This document shows, one piece after another, positions 1 to 5,729 of a DNA stretch of 6,182 nt. The stretch lies in contig JAGAXP010000014.1 of NCBI GenBank assembly GCA_017940955.1, forward strand, positions 1 to 6,182, given 5' to 3'. A model generated the notes under the pieces. The model ran no database searches. It was not told the DNA's origin and saw only the letters and a program-made list of their open reading frames with translations. This DNA is from Oribacterium sp. (GTDB lineage: Bacteria; Bacillota_A; Clostridia; Lachnospirales; Lachnospiraceae). Positions within the stretch are counted from its first letter, which is position 1. Every line of letters starts with the position of its first letter. The position numbers and the translations under genes are program-made.

Positions 1-177
1 CGGGAATCCGCAAAAGAAATAGTCATAGGGAATCATTCCAAAATATCGGTTACCATTATAGATAATGGGCAAACATTCCAGTCAATACTTGGGATGTCTG
101 CCCATTTTTACTTCCATTACTACCGTAGCAGTTCAGCCGGTGGACCACCAACTCCGTCCCCATGGTCCACCGGCTGA
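1..177 (+). other. Possible 3' tail of an unidentified upstream reading frame (partial)
   Basis: Frame 1 is open from the window edge to a TGA at 175-177, giving 58 codons with no start needed inside the window. The translation includes EIVIGNHSKISVTIIDNGQ and ends in a Gly/Pro/Ser-rich stretch. That last part is read straight through the inverted repeat at 133-177, and the TGA lies inside its right arm, so at least the final 15 codons are doubtful as protein. I do not recognise the sequence. A competing reading is frame 3, which stops at 63-65, so the upstream gene could end there instead. Low confidence, because an open stretch this short can occur by chance. Confidence 0.25.
133..177. repeat. 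Perfect 15-bp inverted repeat (hairpin) upstream of pth
   Basis: The left arm TCAGCCGGTGGACCA (133-147) is exactly complementary to TGGTCCACCGGCTGA (163-177), with a 15-nt loop between them. In RNA the stem extends by a U-G and a G-C pair, to 131 and 179. No T-run follows on the + strand (the next bases are GCCGTTACAAAAAAG), so it is a poor match to a standard intrinsic terminator. It may still end the upstream transcript, or it may be a palindromic intergenic element. It shares the 8-mer CCGGTGGA and its complement with the hairpin before rqcP. Confidence 0.8.
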
Positions 178-202
178 GCCGTTACAAAAAAGTTACAGCA
201 TT

Positions 203-207
203 GGAGG
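203..207 (+). promoter_or_regulatory. Ribosome binding site that sets the pth start
   Basis: GGAGG lies 7 nt before the ATG at 215. The same reading frame is open back to an ATG at 65, but that start has no such site. The 50 extra residues it would add run through the inverted repeat and do not look like Pth, so 215 is preferred. Confidence 0.85.
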
Positions 208-214
208 AAAACAG

Positions 215-799
215 ATGTATTTGATTGCCGGTCTCGGAAATCCTGAGAGAAAGTATGAAGGAACCAGACATAATGTTGGCTTCGAAGCAATAGATGCGCT
301 GCTTGACAAGCTTGGCGGCGAAAAGCTTAATGAAACCAAGTTTAATGGTGCATATACAAAGGTAAGATATGACAGTGCAAAGGGAATTGAGCAGATCGTC
401 ATCGTAAAGCCCCTTACCTATATGAATCTTTCGGGAAACTGCATAGCGCCACTCGCTAATTTTTATAAGATAGAGCCTGAACACATAATTGTGTTTTCCG
501 ATGATATCAACCTTGATGTAGGCCGTATGCGCATAAGACCGTCAGGCTCAGCCGGAGGTCATAACGGACTTAAATCCATCATCGCATCTCTTGGCTCCGA
601 AAAATTTGCAAGAGTTCGTGTGGGAGTGGGAATGAAACCGGACAATATGGATCTTGCGGCACATGTTCTTTCAAGATTCGGACAGACCGATGAAAAGATC
701 ATGAAGGAGATGTATGAAGAGGCGGCAAATGCGGCTCTTGATATAATCGATAACGGAACAGAACATGCAATGAATAAATATAACCCCATGAAGCTTTAA
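215..799 (+). CDS. pth: Peptidyl-tRNA hydrolase
   Basis: Cleaves the ester bond between peptide and tRNA on peptidyl-tRNAs that drop off the ribosome, freeing tRNA for reuse; it acts in the cytoplasm. The 194-residue protein is the usual length for bacterial Pth. It opens with GLGNP (6-10), where Asn9 corresponds to E. coli Asn10. TRHNVGF (17-23) carries the catalytic His19. KPLTYMNLSG (65-74) carries the substrate-binding Met70 and Asn71. SDDINLDVG (95-103) has the conserved Asp96, and GSAGGHNGL (111-119) has Asn117. All active-site positions I know for the family are present. The start at 215 follows a GGAGG site. mfd follows after 131 nt on the same strand, as is common in Firmicutes, where this gene is also known as spoVC in Bacillus. 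After the TAA the same frame stays open to 949. The assignment is firm. Confidence 0.97.
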   Translation: MYLIAGLGNPERKYEGTRHNVGFEAIDALLDKLGGEKLNETKFNGAYTKVRYDSAKGIEQIVIVKPLTYMNLSGNCIAPLANFYKIEPEHIIVFSDDINLDVGRMRIRPSGSAGGHNGLKSIIASLGSEKFARVRVGVGMKPDNMDLAAHVLSRFGQTDEKIMKEMYEEAANAALDIIDNGTEHAMNKYNPMKL

Positions 800-872
800 G
801 ATGATTCAAAGCGTTTAAGCACTGCATCATGGATTTTGGGAAATGACATGGGGTTCAAAGAAGAAATATGTT

Positions 873-900
873 TTGACAGGAAAACTCTGAATGAGAGAAT
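873..900 (+). promoter_or_regulatory. Candidate promoter for mfd
   Basis: A perfect -35 TTGACA at 873-878 is followed after 16 bp by GAGAAT (895-900), which matches 4 of 6 positions of TATAAT. A start near 907 would give mfd a leader of about 24 nt. The -10 is weak and no terminator is visible between pth and mfd, so read-through from pth is equally possible. Confidence 0.3.
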
Positions 901-930
901 CATGGATCAGACTTTGGAAAGGGTAGATGT

Positions 931-3900
931 ATGCCGAACCCATTTTTAAGAACAAAAACCTATAGTGAACTAGAGCTTGCTCTCAAGAGTGGAAGAGGTC
1001 CTCTTTCGGTTACAGGAACTGTGGACCCTGTCAAAGCGCAGCTTCTGGTCTCTCTAAACGGTATGACGGAGAATGCTGAAACAGGTGACGACGGAAAACC
1101 CTGCAAAAAGTGGAAGCTTCTGGTTGTAAAGGACGAACAGAAGGGCAAGCAGTTTGTAAAGGATATACATGCTTTTTCCGAGGATGCCTGGTACTATCCC
1201 GCTAAGGATTTTTTGTTTTATCAGGCAGATACTCAGGGAAACCTCATCACGAGACAAAGGGTAGAGGTGCTTAAGCATCTTATGGAGGATGAATCCGGTG
1301 TTGTGGTTTCGTCCATTGATGCACTGATGGATAAGGTGCTGAAAAGAGAAGAATTTACGGAGTCGGTTCTTAATATCCATCCCGGTATGGTTGTGGAGAT
1401 GGAGGCATTATCCCAAAAGCTCACTGAACTAGGTTATGAAAGAATGGCTGAAGTTGAGTCCATGGGAGAGTTTTCCATGAGAGGCGGCATCGTAGATATA
1501 TATCCTTTCACTGCGGAGAATCCTGTTCGAATCGAGTTCTGGGATACCGAAGTCGACAATATACGTTCCTTTGATGCGGAAAGTCAGCGCTCCATAGAGA
1601 ATCTTCAGGAGGTTGAGATATATCCGGCTTCAGACAGGGCTTCAAGAGGAAAGAATTCAAAGGAGAAGGAAGTCAGCCTTCTGGATTACTTTGACAAGGA
1701 TACCCTGATCTTTGTGGATGAACCTGACCGTCTTAAGGAGCGGGGACAGATGGTGGAAACCGAGTTCAGGGAAAGCTTTGAAGCGAGACTCAGGGAAGTC
1801 GAGAGCCATGCGAAGCTTGCGGCAGTGCTGGAAGAAAACGGCATGGGACTTCAGGATGAGAGGGATCCCGACAAGCTGATATATGGAATAAACGAGATCA
1901 TGGAGAGGCTTTCCGGGAACAAAACCATAGCCTTCAGCACTCTGGGAAATAATCTTACGGAGTTTAAGACAGTAGAGGAATTCCGGTTTGAAACCAGTGA
2001 AGTCACACCGTATAAATCCGGCTTTGATCTTCTGATAAATGATCTTAAGCGCTGGCAGAAGGAAAAGTATGAGATAGTTCTTCTCAGTCCGTCGAGAACC
2101 AGAGCGTCAAGACTTGCCCAGGACTTAAGGGACTATGATCTCAGGGCTTACTGTCCGGATGTTTCTGTGGACAGCGTTTCCGGAGTGGGCTCTTCTTCCG
2201 TAAAGGGATCCGGAAATAAAAATCCTGAAGAGGTGAATGCCGGAGGTGCAGTGAAAAATGGCAGAAAGCATAATCCTGTAGGTACAACGGGCTCTCTTGA
2301 AACTGCGAGAAATGAGGAAACCCGCGGAGCCATACAGGTAAAGTTCGGAGTTCTCAACAGCGGTTATCAGTTCCCCGAGGAGAAGTTTGTACTGCTTACG
2401 GAAGGCGACATGTTCGGTAATGCCGAGATGGCACGTAAAAAACGTAAACAGAAAAAGTTTGACGGTCAGAAGATCTCAAAGCTCAGCGAACTGTCCGTGG
2501 GGGATTATGTGGTTCATGAGTCCCACGGAATAGGTATCTACCGGGGCATCGAACGCATTAAATCCGAAGGCATTACCAAGGACTATATAAAGGTTGAGTA
2601 CGGGGACGGGGGAAATCTTTATCTTCCGGCAACAAAGCTTGAGGGCATACAGAAGTATGCGAGTCAGGATGTGGGGAAGGCTCCGAAGCTCAATAAGCTG
2701 AACAGCACCGACTGGCAGAAAACCAGGAAGAGGGTCCAGCATGCGGTAAAGGAGATCGCAAAGGATCTTGTGAAGCTTTATGCTGCAAGGCAGAATACGG
2801 CAGGTTACAAGTTTGGAAGTGATACGGTCTGGCAGAAGGAATTTGAAGAAATGTTTCCCTATGTTGAGACTGTGGATCAGGAGCTTGCCATCGATGCCAC
2901 AAAGCAGGATATGGAAAGCCATAAGATCATGGACAGACTCATCTGCGGCGATGTGGGTTACGGAAAAACCGAGATAGCCCTGAGGGCAGCTTTTAAGGCA
3001 GTGCAGGATTCAAAGCAGGTGGCGTATCTCGTGCCAACCACTATCCTTGCACAGCAGATCTACAACACCTTTGTGGAGAGAATGAAGGGCTTCCCGGTAA
3101 ACATTGCCCTGCTTTGCAGATTCAGGACACCGCAGCAGATCAAAAAATCCATAGAGGATCTGAAGGCCGGACGGGTGGACATCGTGGTGGGAACTCACAG
3201 GCTTCTCAGTAAGGATGTAAAGTTCAAAGATCTGGGTCTTCTTATCATCGATGAGGAGCAGAGATTCGGAGTTACGCATAAGGAGAGGATCAAGAATCTG
3301 AAACAGGAGGTGGATGTTCTGACTCTTACAGCTACCCCTATACCGAGAACTCTCCATATGTCTCTTGCGGGTATCAGGGATATGTCGGTCCTGGAGGAAC
3401 CGCCCATGGACCGCCGTCCCATCCAGACCTATGTTATGGAGTACAATGATGAGCTGATCCGTGAGGCTATCAACCGTGAGCTTGCGAGAAACGGACAGGT
3501 TTACTATGTTTACAACAGGGTGAACAATATCGCTGACATAGCAGCCCATGTTCAGAAGCTTTGTCCGGACGCAAAGGTGGCATATGCCCACGGCAAGATG
3601 ACTGAAAACCAGCTGGAAGACATTATGCTGCAGTTTATAAACGGGGAAGTGGATGTCCTGGTTTCCACCACCATTATCGAAACGGGACTGGATATCCCCA
3701 ATGCCAATACCCTGATAATTCAGGATGCGGAGCGCATGGGCCTTTCGCAGCTTTACCAGCTGAGGGGCCGTGTGGGAAGGTCCAGCCGTACGGCGTATGC
3801 ATTCCTTATGTACAGACGTGGCAGGATGCTTACGGAGGAGTCGGAGAAGAGACTCAAGGCCATTAAGGAGTTCACCCAGCTCGGCTCAGGCATACGTATA

Positions 3901-4536
3901 GCCATGAGAGATCTGGAGATACGAGGCGCAGGTAATGTTTTGGGCGCGGAGCAGCACGGTCATATGGAGGCTGTGGGTTACGATCTTTACTGTAAGCTTT
4001 TGAACACTGCGGTAAAGGCGGAAAAGGGAGAAGTCAGTGAGACTGTAGAGTTCGATACTCAGATAAACTGTGATATCGATGCCTTTATCCCGGATTCCTA
4101 CATTTCCAATGAATCTCAGAAGCTGGATGCCTATAAGCGGATTTCTTCAATAATGAATGAAGAGGATCACAGCGATATACAGGACGAGCTTATCGATCGT
4201 TTCGGAGAGCTTCCAAAGGAGTGTGAGAATCTTCTGGAGATCGCAAAGCTGAGAGCTCTCGGACACCAGTGCTATGCCACCGAGATCGACATCAGGAAGG
4301 GAATGTTTAAGATCCTTCTGGATGCTAAGGCAGATATCAATGTTGACGCCATACCTGAGGTGGTTCAGGAGAATCACGGACAGCTCAGATTTTCAGGAGG
4401 AGCGGCGCCCGGATTTGTATTCCGGCAGAGTACGAGAGAGAAAACCTGGACCATTAACGAGACCATGGAGCACTTGGAAAAAACGCTCATTCGTTTAAAA
4501 AGAAGCCCCGGTGACAAAAATATCAAAAATGCCTAA
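931..4536 (+). CDS. mfd: Transcription-repair coupling factor Mfd
   Basis: An ATP-driven DNA translocase that pushes stalled RNA polymerase off damaged DNA and recruits UvrA for nucleotide-excision repair. The N-terminal UvrB-like module contains GEFSMRGGIVDIYP (179-192). The RNA-polymerase-interaction domain begins near 519 with DYVVHESHGIGIY (525-537). The RecG-like helicase motor has Walker A GDVGYGKT (673-680, Lys679), the DEEQ box (774-777), TATPIPRTL (800-808) and motif VI QLRGRVGR (943-950). RDLEIRGAGNVLG (from 993) and the C-terminal regulatory domain complete it. At 1201 residues it is longer than the usual 1150-1180, mainly through a Gly/Ser/Asn-rich insert at about 411-466. The ATG at 931 is the only start after an in-frame TGA at 892-894, and it has a modest AAAGGG site 7 nt upstream. 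No frameshift is seen. Confidence 0.98.
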   Translation: MPNPFLRTKTYSELELALKSGRGPLSVTGTVDPVKAQLLVSLNGMTENAETGDDGKPCKKWKLLVVKDEQKGKQFVKDIHAFSEDAWYYPAKDFLFYQADTQGNLITRQRVEVLKHLMEDESGVVVSSIDALMDKVLKREEFTESVLNIHPGMVVEMEALSQKLTELGYERMAEVESMGEFSMRGGIVDIYPFTAENPVRIEFWDTEVDNIRSFDAESQRSIENLQEVEIYPASDRASRGKNSKEKEVSLLDYFDKDTLIFVDEPDRLKERGQMVETEFRESFEARLREVESHAKLAAVLEENGMGLQDERDPDKLIYGINEIMERLSGNKTIAFSTLGNNLTEFKTVEEFRFETSEVTPYKSGFDLLINDLKRWQKEKYEIVLLSPSRTRASRLAQDLRDYDLRAYCPDVSVDSVSGVGSSSVKGSGNKNPEEVNAGGAVKNGRKHNPVGTTGSLETARNEETRGAIQVKFGVLNSGYQFPEEKFVLLTEGDMFGNAEMARKKRKQKKFDGQKISKLSELSVGDYVVHESHGIGIYRGIERIKSEGITKDYIKVEYGDGGNLYLPATKLEGIQKYASQDVGKAPKLNKLNSTDWQKTRKRVQHAVKEIAKDLVKLYAARQNTAGYKFGSDTVWQKEFEEMFPYVETVDQELAIDATKQDMESHKIMDRLICGDVGYGKTEIALRAAFKAVQDSKQVAYLVPTTILAQQIYNTFVERMKGFPVNIALLCRFRTPQQIKKSIEDLKAGRVDIVVGTHRLLSKDVKFKDLGLLIIDEEQRFGVTHKERIKNLKQEVDVLTLTATPIPRTLHMSLAGIRDMSVLEEPPMDRRPIQTYVMEYNDELIREAINRELARNGQVYYVYNRVNNIADIAAHVQKLCPDAKVAYAHGKMTENQLEDIMLQFINGEVDVLVSTTIIETGLDIPNANTLIIQDAERMGLSQLYQLRGRVGRSSRTAYAFLMYRRGRMLTEESEKRLKAIKEFTQLGSGIRIAMRDLEIRGAGNVLGAEQHGHMEAVGYDLYCKLLNTAVKAEKGEVSETVEFDTQINCDIDAFIPDSYISNESQKLDAYKRISSIMNEEDHSDIQDELIDRFGELPKECENLLEIAKLRALGHQCYATEIDIRKGMFKILLDAKADINVDAIPEVVQENHGQLRFSGGAAPGFVFRQSTREKTWTINETMEHLEKTLIRLKRSPGDKNIKNA

Positions 4537-4537
4537 A

Positions 4538-4557
4538 AACCGCGTAATAATGCGGTT
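4538..4557 (+). terminator. Small hairpin after mfd, possible weak terminator
   Basis: AACCGC (4538-4543) pairs perfectly with GCGGTT (4552-4557) across an 8-nt loop, starting 2 nt after the mfd stop. The following CTTGGTT is only partly T-rich, and the stem is short, so termination would be leaky at best. The HU promoter begins 6 nt downstream. Confidence 0.45.
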
Positions 4558-4562
4558 CTTGG

Positions 4563-4591
4563 TTGACACGGGTGTTATATAAAAGTATAAT
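4563..4591 (+). promoter_or_regulatory. Perfect-consensus sigma-A promoter for the HU gene
   Basis: TTGACA (4563-4568) and TATAAT (4586-4591) are separated by exactly 17 bp, matching the housekeeping consensus at all 12 positions. Transcription would start near 4598, giving an HU leader of about 78 nt. Such strength fits an abundant nucleoid protein. Confidence 0.9.
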
Positions 4592-4626
4592 TTCTAAGGT
4601 AAAACAAAGTATATGATCCATTTGGG

Positions 4627-4640
4627 CCTGTTTAAACAGG
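4627..4640. promoter_or_regulatory. 14-bp perfect palindrome in the HU leader
   Basis: CCTGTTTAAACAGG reads the same on both strands. It lies about 30 nt after the predicted transcription start and 22 nt before the GGAGG site. With no loop it would make a poor RNA hairpin, so a dimeric DNA-binding protein site is the more natural reading, but no regulator can be named. It could also be chance. Confidence 0.35.
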
Positions 4641-4662
4641 AAAACAAACCATATGGGATTAC

Positions 4663-4667
4663 GGAGG
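4663..4667 (+). promoter_or_regulatory. Ribosome binding site that sets the HU start
   Basis: GGAGG ends 8 nt before the ATG at 4676. An in-frame ATG at 4613 would add 21 residues not seen in HU proteins and would bypass this site, so 4676 is chosen. Confidence 0.88.
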
Positions 4668-4675
4668 AAAAGAAC

Positions 4676-4948
4676 ATGAATAGAGTTGAATTGGTAGCAG
4701 AGGTTGCTAAGAAGGCTGATCTTTCAAAGAAGGATGCAGAGGCTGCAGTAAAGAGCGTATTTGATGCAATCGCAGACGCACTTGCTGATGGAGACAAGGT
4801 ACAGCTTATCGGCTTCGGTACATTCGATGTTGCTGAGAGAGCTGCCCGTGAGGGAAGAAACCCAAGAACAGGTGAGACAATGAAGATTGAGGCTTCAAAG
4901 GCACCCAGATTCAAGGCTGGTAAGGCTCTTAAGGATAGAATCAACTAA
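4676..4948 (+). CDS. hup: HU-family DNA-binding protein
   Basis: A small histone-like protein that dimerises, bends DNA and compacts the nucleoid. The 90 residues are the standard HU length. The N-terminal helical part ([20 protein letters not shown]) is followed by the GFGTF turn (46-50). The flexible DNA-binding arm carries RNPRTGE (61-67), with Pro63 at the position that intercalates between base pairs, and the protein ends in the [11 protein letters not shown] helix. The gene has its own consensus promoter and a strong ribosome site, so high expression is expected. HU next to an S4-domain gene and divIC is a common Clostridia arrangement. IHF is an alternative label for the fold, but HU is the form expected in Firmicutes. 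The specific paralogue (hupA or hupB) cannot be told. Confidence 0.96.
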   Translation: MNRVELVAEVAKKADLSKKDAEAAVKSVFDAIADALADGDKVQLIGFGTFDVAERAAREGRNPRTGETMKIEASKAPRFKAGKALKDRIN

Positions 4949-5008
4949 TTGCTCAAAGCGTGTTGAATCCTTTGGGATGAAGATTAAAAAAGAAACTCAG
5001 GTAGTAGA

Positions 5009-5039
5009 AAGAGGATGGCTGTCTTGCAGCCATCCTCTT
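5009..5039 (+). terminator. Hairpin after HU, probable terminator with a poor T-tract
   Basis: AAGAGGATGGCTG (5009-5021) pairs perfectly with CAGCCATCCTCTT (5027-5039) around a 5-nt loop. It lies 60 nt after the HU stop. The bases that follow, ACTGAATTTA, are only mildly T-rich, so the hairpin may end transcription inefficiently or mainly protect the HU mRNA 3' end. Confidence 0.65.
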
Positions 5040-5048
5040 ACTGAATTT

Positions 5049-5207
5049 ATCCACCGGGGACATATTTACCGGGGCGTATTTACCGTGACGTATTTACCGG
5101 GACATATTTACCGGAGCGTATTTACCGTGACGTATTTACCGTGACGTATTTACCGGGGCGTATTTACCGGGGACGTATTTCGCCGGCGAGATACGTCCCC
5201 GGTGGAT
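5049..5207. repeat. Array bounded by inverted repeats (MITE-like outline)
   Basis: ATCCACCGGGGAC (5049-5061) is the exact reverse complement of GTCCCCGGTGGAT (5195-5207), so the whole 14-bp array is framed by inverted ends. With one mismatch the pairing continues inward for 6 more positions. No clear target-site duplication is visible in the flanks (GAATTT against TTCTTT), so a transposed element is only a possibility. Confidence 0.6.
5061..5172. repeat. Eight tandem copies of a 14-bp unit upstream of rqcP
   Basis: Units start at 5061, 5075, 5089, 5103, 5117, 5131, 5145 and 5159, with consensus CGTATTTACCGGGG. The core TATTTACCG is invariant in all eight. Variation is limited to the second base (A in units 1 and 4, otherwise G) and the last three bases (GGG, TGA, GGA or GAG). 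The period is not a multiple of three and no gene fits it. A ninth partial copy (CGTATTT, from 5174) forms part of the downstream hairpin. Confidence 0.95.
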
Positions 5208-5214
5208 TTCTTTT
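5162..5214 (+). terminator. Very long hairpin followed by a T-rich run, just before rqcP
   Basis: The left arm 5162-5182 pairs with 5187-5207 over 21 positions around a CCGG loop, using three G-U pairs and otherwise standard pairs. The core is ACCGGGGACGTAT against ATACGTCCCCGGT. TTCTTTT follows at 5208-5214, which makes it look like an intrinsic terminator on the + strand. It ends about 20 nt before the rqcP ribosome site. That leaves little room for a promoter, so rqcP may depend on read-through or on RNA processing here. The left arm is built from the last units of the 14-bp array. Confidence 0.6.
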
Positions 5215-5235
5215 AAACACTAAAAAAGGAAAGTT

Positions 5236-5475
5236 ATGAGATTAGACAAGTATCTTAAGGTTTCGAGACTTATTAAGAGACGTACGGTTGCCAATGAGGC
5301 CTGTGATGCCGGACGTGTAAGCATTAACGATAAGGTGGCGAAGGCCGGCACAGAGGTGAAGGCGGGGGATGTGATCGAGATCTCCTTCGGAACAAAGTCT
5401 GTAAAGGTCAGGGTTACTACAATTCAGGAAACTGTTCACAAAGAAGATTCGAAGGACATGTACGAGTATCTTTAA
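5236..5475 (+). CDS. rqcP: S4-domain RNA-binding protein RqcP (YabO/Hsp15-like)
   Basis: Family members bind the 50S ribosomal subunit carrying a stalled peptidyl-tRNA and work with RqcH to add alanine tails that mark the broken product for degradation. The protein is 79 residues, almost entirely one S4 domain. It begins MRLDKYLKVSRLIKRRTVA with Arg2 and Arg16 in the positions conserved in YabO proteins. GRVSINDKVAKAG follows, then the GTEVKAGD turn and a basic strand (FGTKSVKVRV). The last 16 residues are acidic. AAGGA lies 5 nt upstream of the ATG. The gene lies between HU and a DivIC-like gene, the classic yabO neighbourhood, which favours RqcP over other S4 proteins. It is flanked on both sides by tandem arrays. 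The upstream hairpin suggests control by read-through, which is inference. Confidence 0.92.
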   Translation: MRLDKYLKVSRLIKRRTVANEACDAGRVSINDKVAKAGTEVKAGDVIEISFGTKSVKVRVTTIQETVHKEDSKDMYEYL

Positions 5476-5542
5476 GGCGTTGTGTTTTTATGACAAATCA
5501 GACTTTGACGGGACTTTTTTGCATCGATGTAAATCTGCGGAA

Positions 5543-5678
5543 ATTTCCGGTACGGAGCCTTGGGGATTTTCGGCACGGAGCTTCGGGAAATTTCGGTACG
5601 GAGCCTCGAGGATTTTCGGCACGGAGCCCCGAGGATTTTCGGCACGGAGCCCCGAGGATTTTCGGCATGGAGCCCCGG
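5543..5678. repeat. Six tandem copies of a 23-bp GC-rich unit between rqcP and the divIC-like gene
   Basis: Units start at 5543, 5566, 5589, 5612, 5635 and 5658. Each reads ATTTTCGG, then CACGGAGC, then CCCGAGG, with small changes. Units 4 and 5 are identical; units 1-3 differ at several bases and the last is cut short by 2 bp. Open frames run through the array in three registers, as expected from a short repeat with few stops, so none is called as a gene. The sequence is unrelated to the 14-bp array. There are no spacers, which rules out CRISPR. The remaining bases from 5476 to 5542 show a T-run at 5515-5520 without a convincing stem. Confidence 0.93.
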
Positions 5679-5679
5679 A

Positions 5680-5708
5680 TTGATATTTAGAAGGTTTATG
5701 ATTATAAT
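5680..5708 (+). promoter_or_regulatory. Sigma-A promoter for the divIC-like gene
   Basis: TTGATA (5680-5685), one base off the -35 consensus, is followed after 17 bp by TATAAT (5703-5708). Transcription would start near 5715, at the ribosome site AGAGGG (5715-5720), so the leader is very short at about 15 nt. The -35 begins 2 bp after the end of the 23-bp array. Confidence 0.7.
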
Positions 5709-5729
5709 GATGGCAGAGGGATATGCTAT

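Noticed and set aside
65..214. N-terminal extension of pth from the ATG at 65
   Set aside because: The extra 50 residues cross the inverted repeat, do not resemble Pth, and would ignore the GGAGG site before 215.
3010..3591. 193-codon minus-strand frame inside mfd
   Set aside because: It lies antisense to the conserved helicase motor of mfd, which explains the open frame. Its translation shows no recognisable domain.
4613..4675. N-terminal extension of HU from the ATG at 4613
   Set aside because: HU proteins start at MNRVELV-like sequence, and GGAGG at 4663-4667 supports the ATG at 4676.
4887..5144. 85-codon frame overlapping the HU end and the 14-bp array
   Set aside because: It is out of frame with HU, and its last part is repeat-derived (VFTVTYLP repeated), with no ribosome site.
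5488..5535. Intrinsic terminator after rqcP at the T-run 5515-5520
   Set aside because: Only a weak interrupted pairing (CAAA with TTTG) is found upstream, too short for a convincing stem.
5061..5678. CRISPR array
   Set aside because: The repeats are directly tandem with no unique spacers, the units are 14 and 23 bp, and no cas genes are present.
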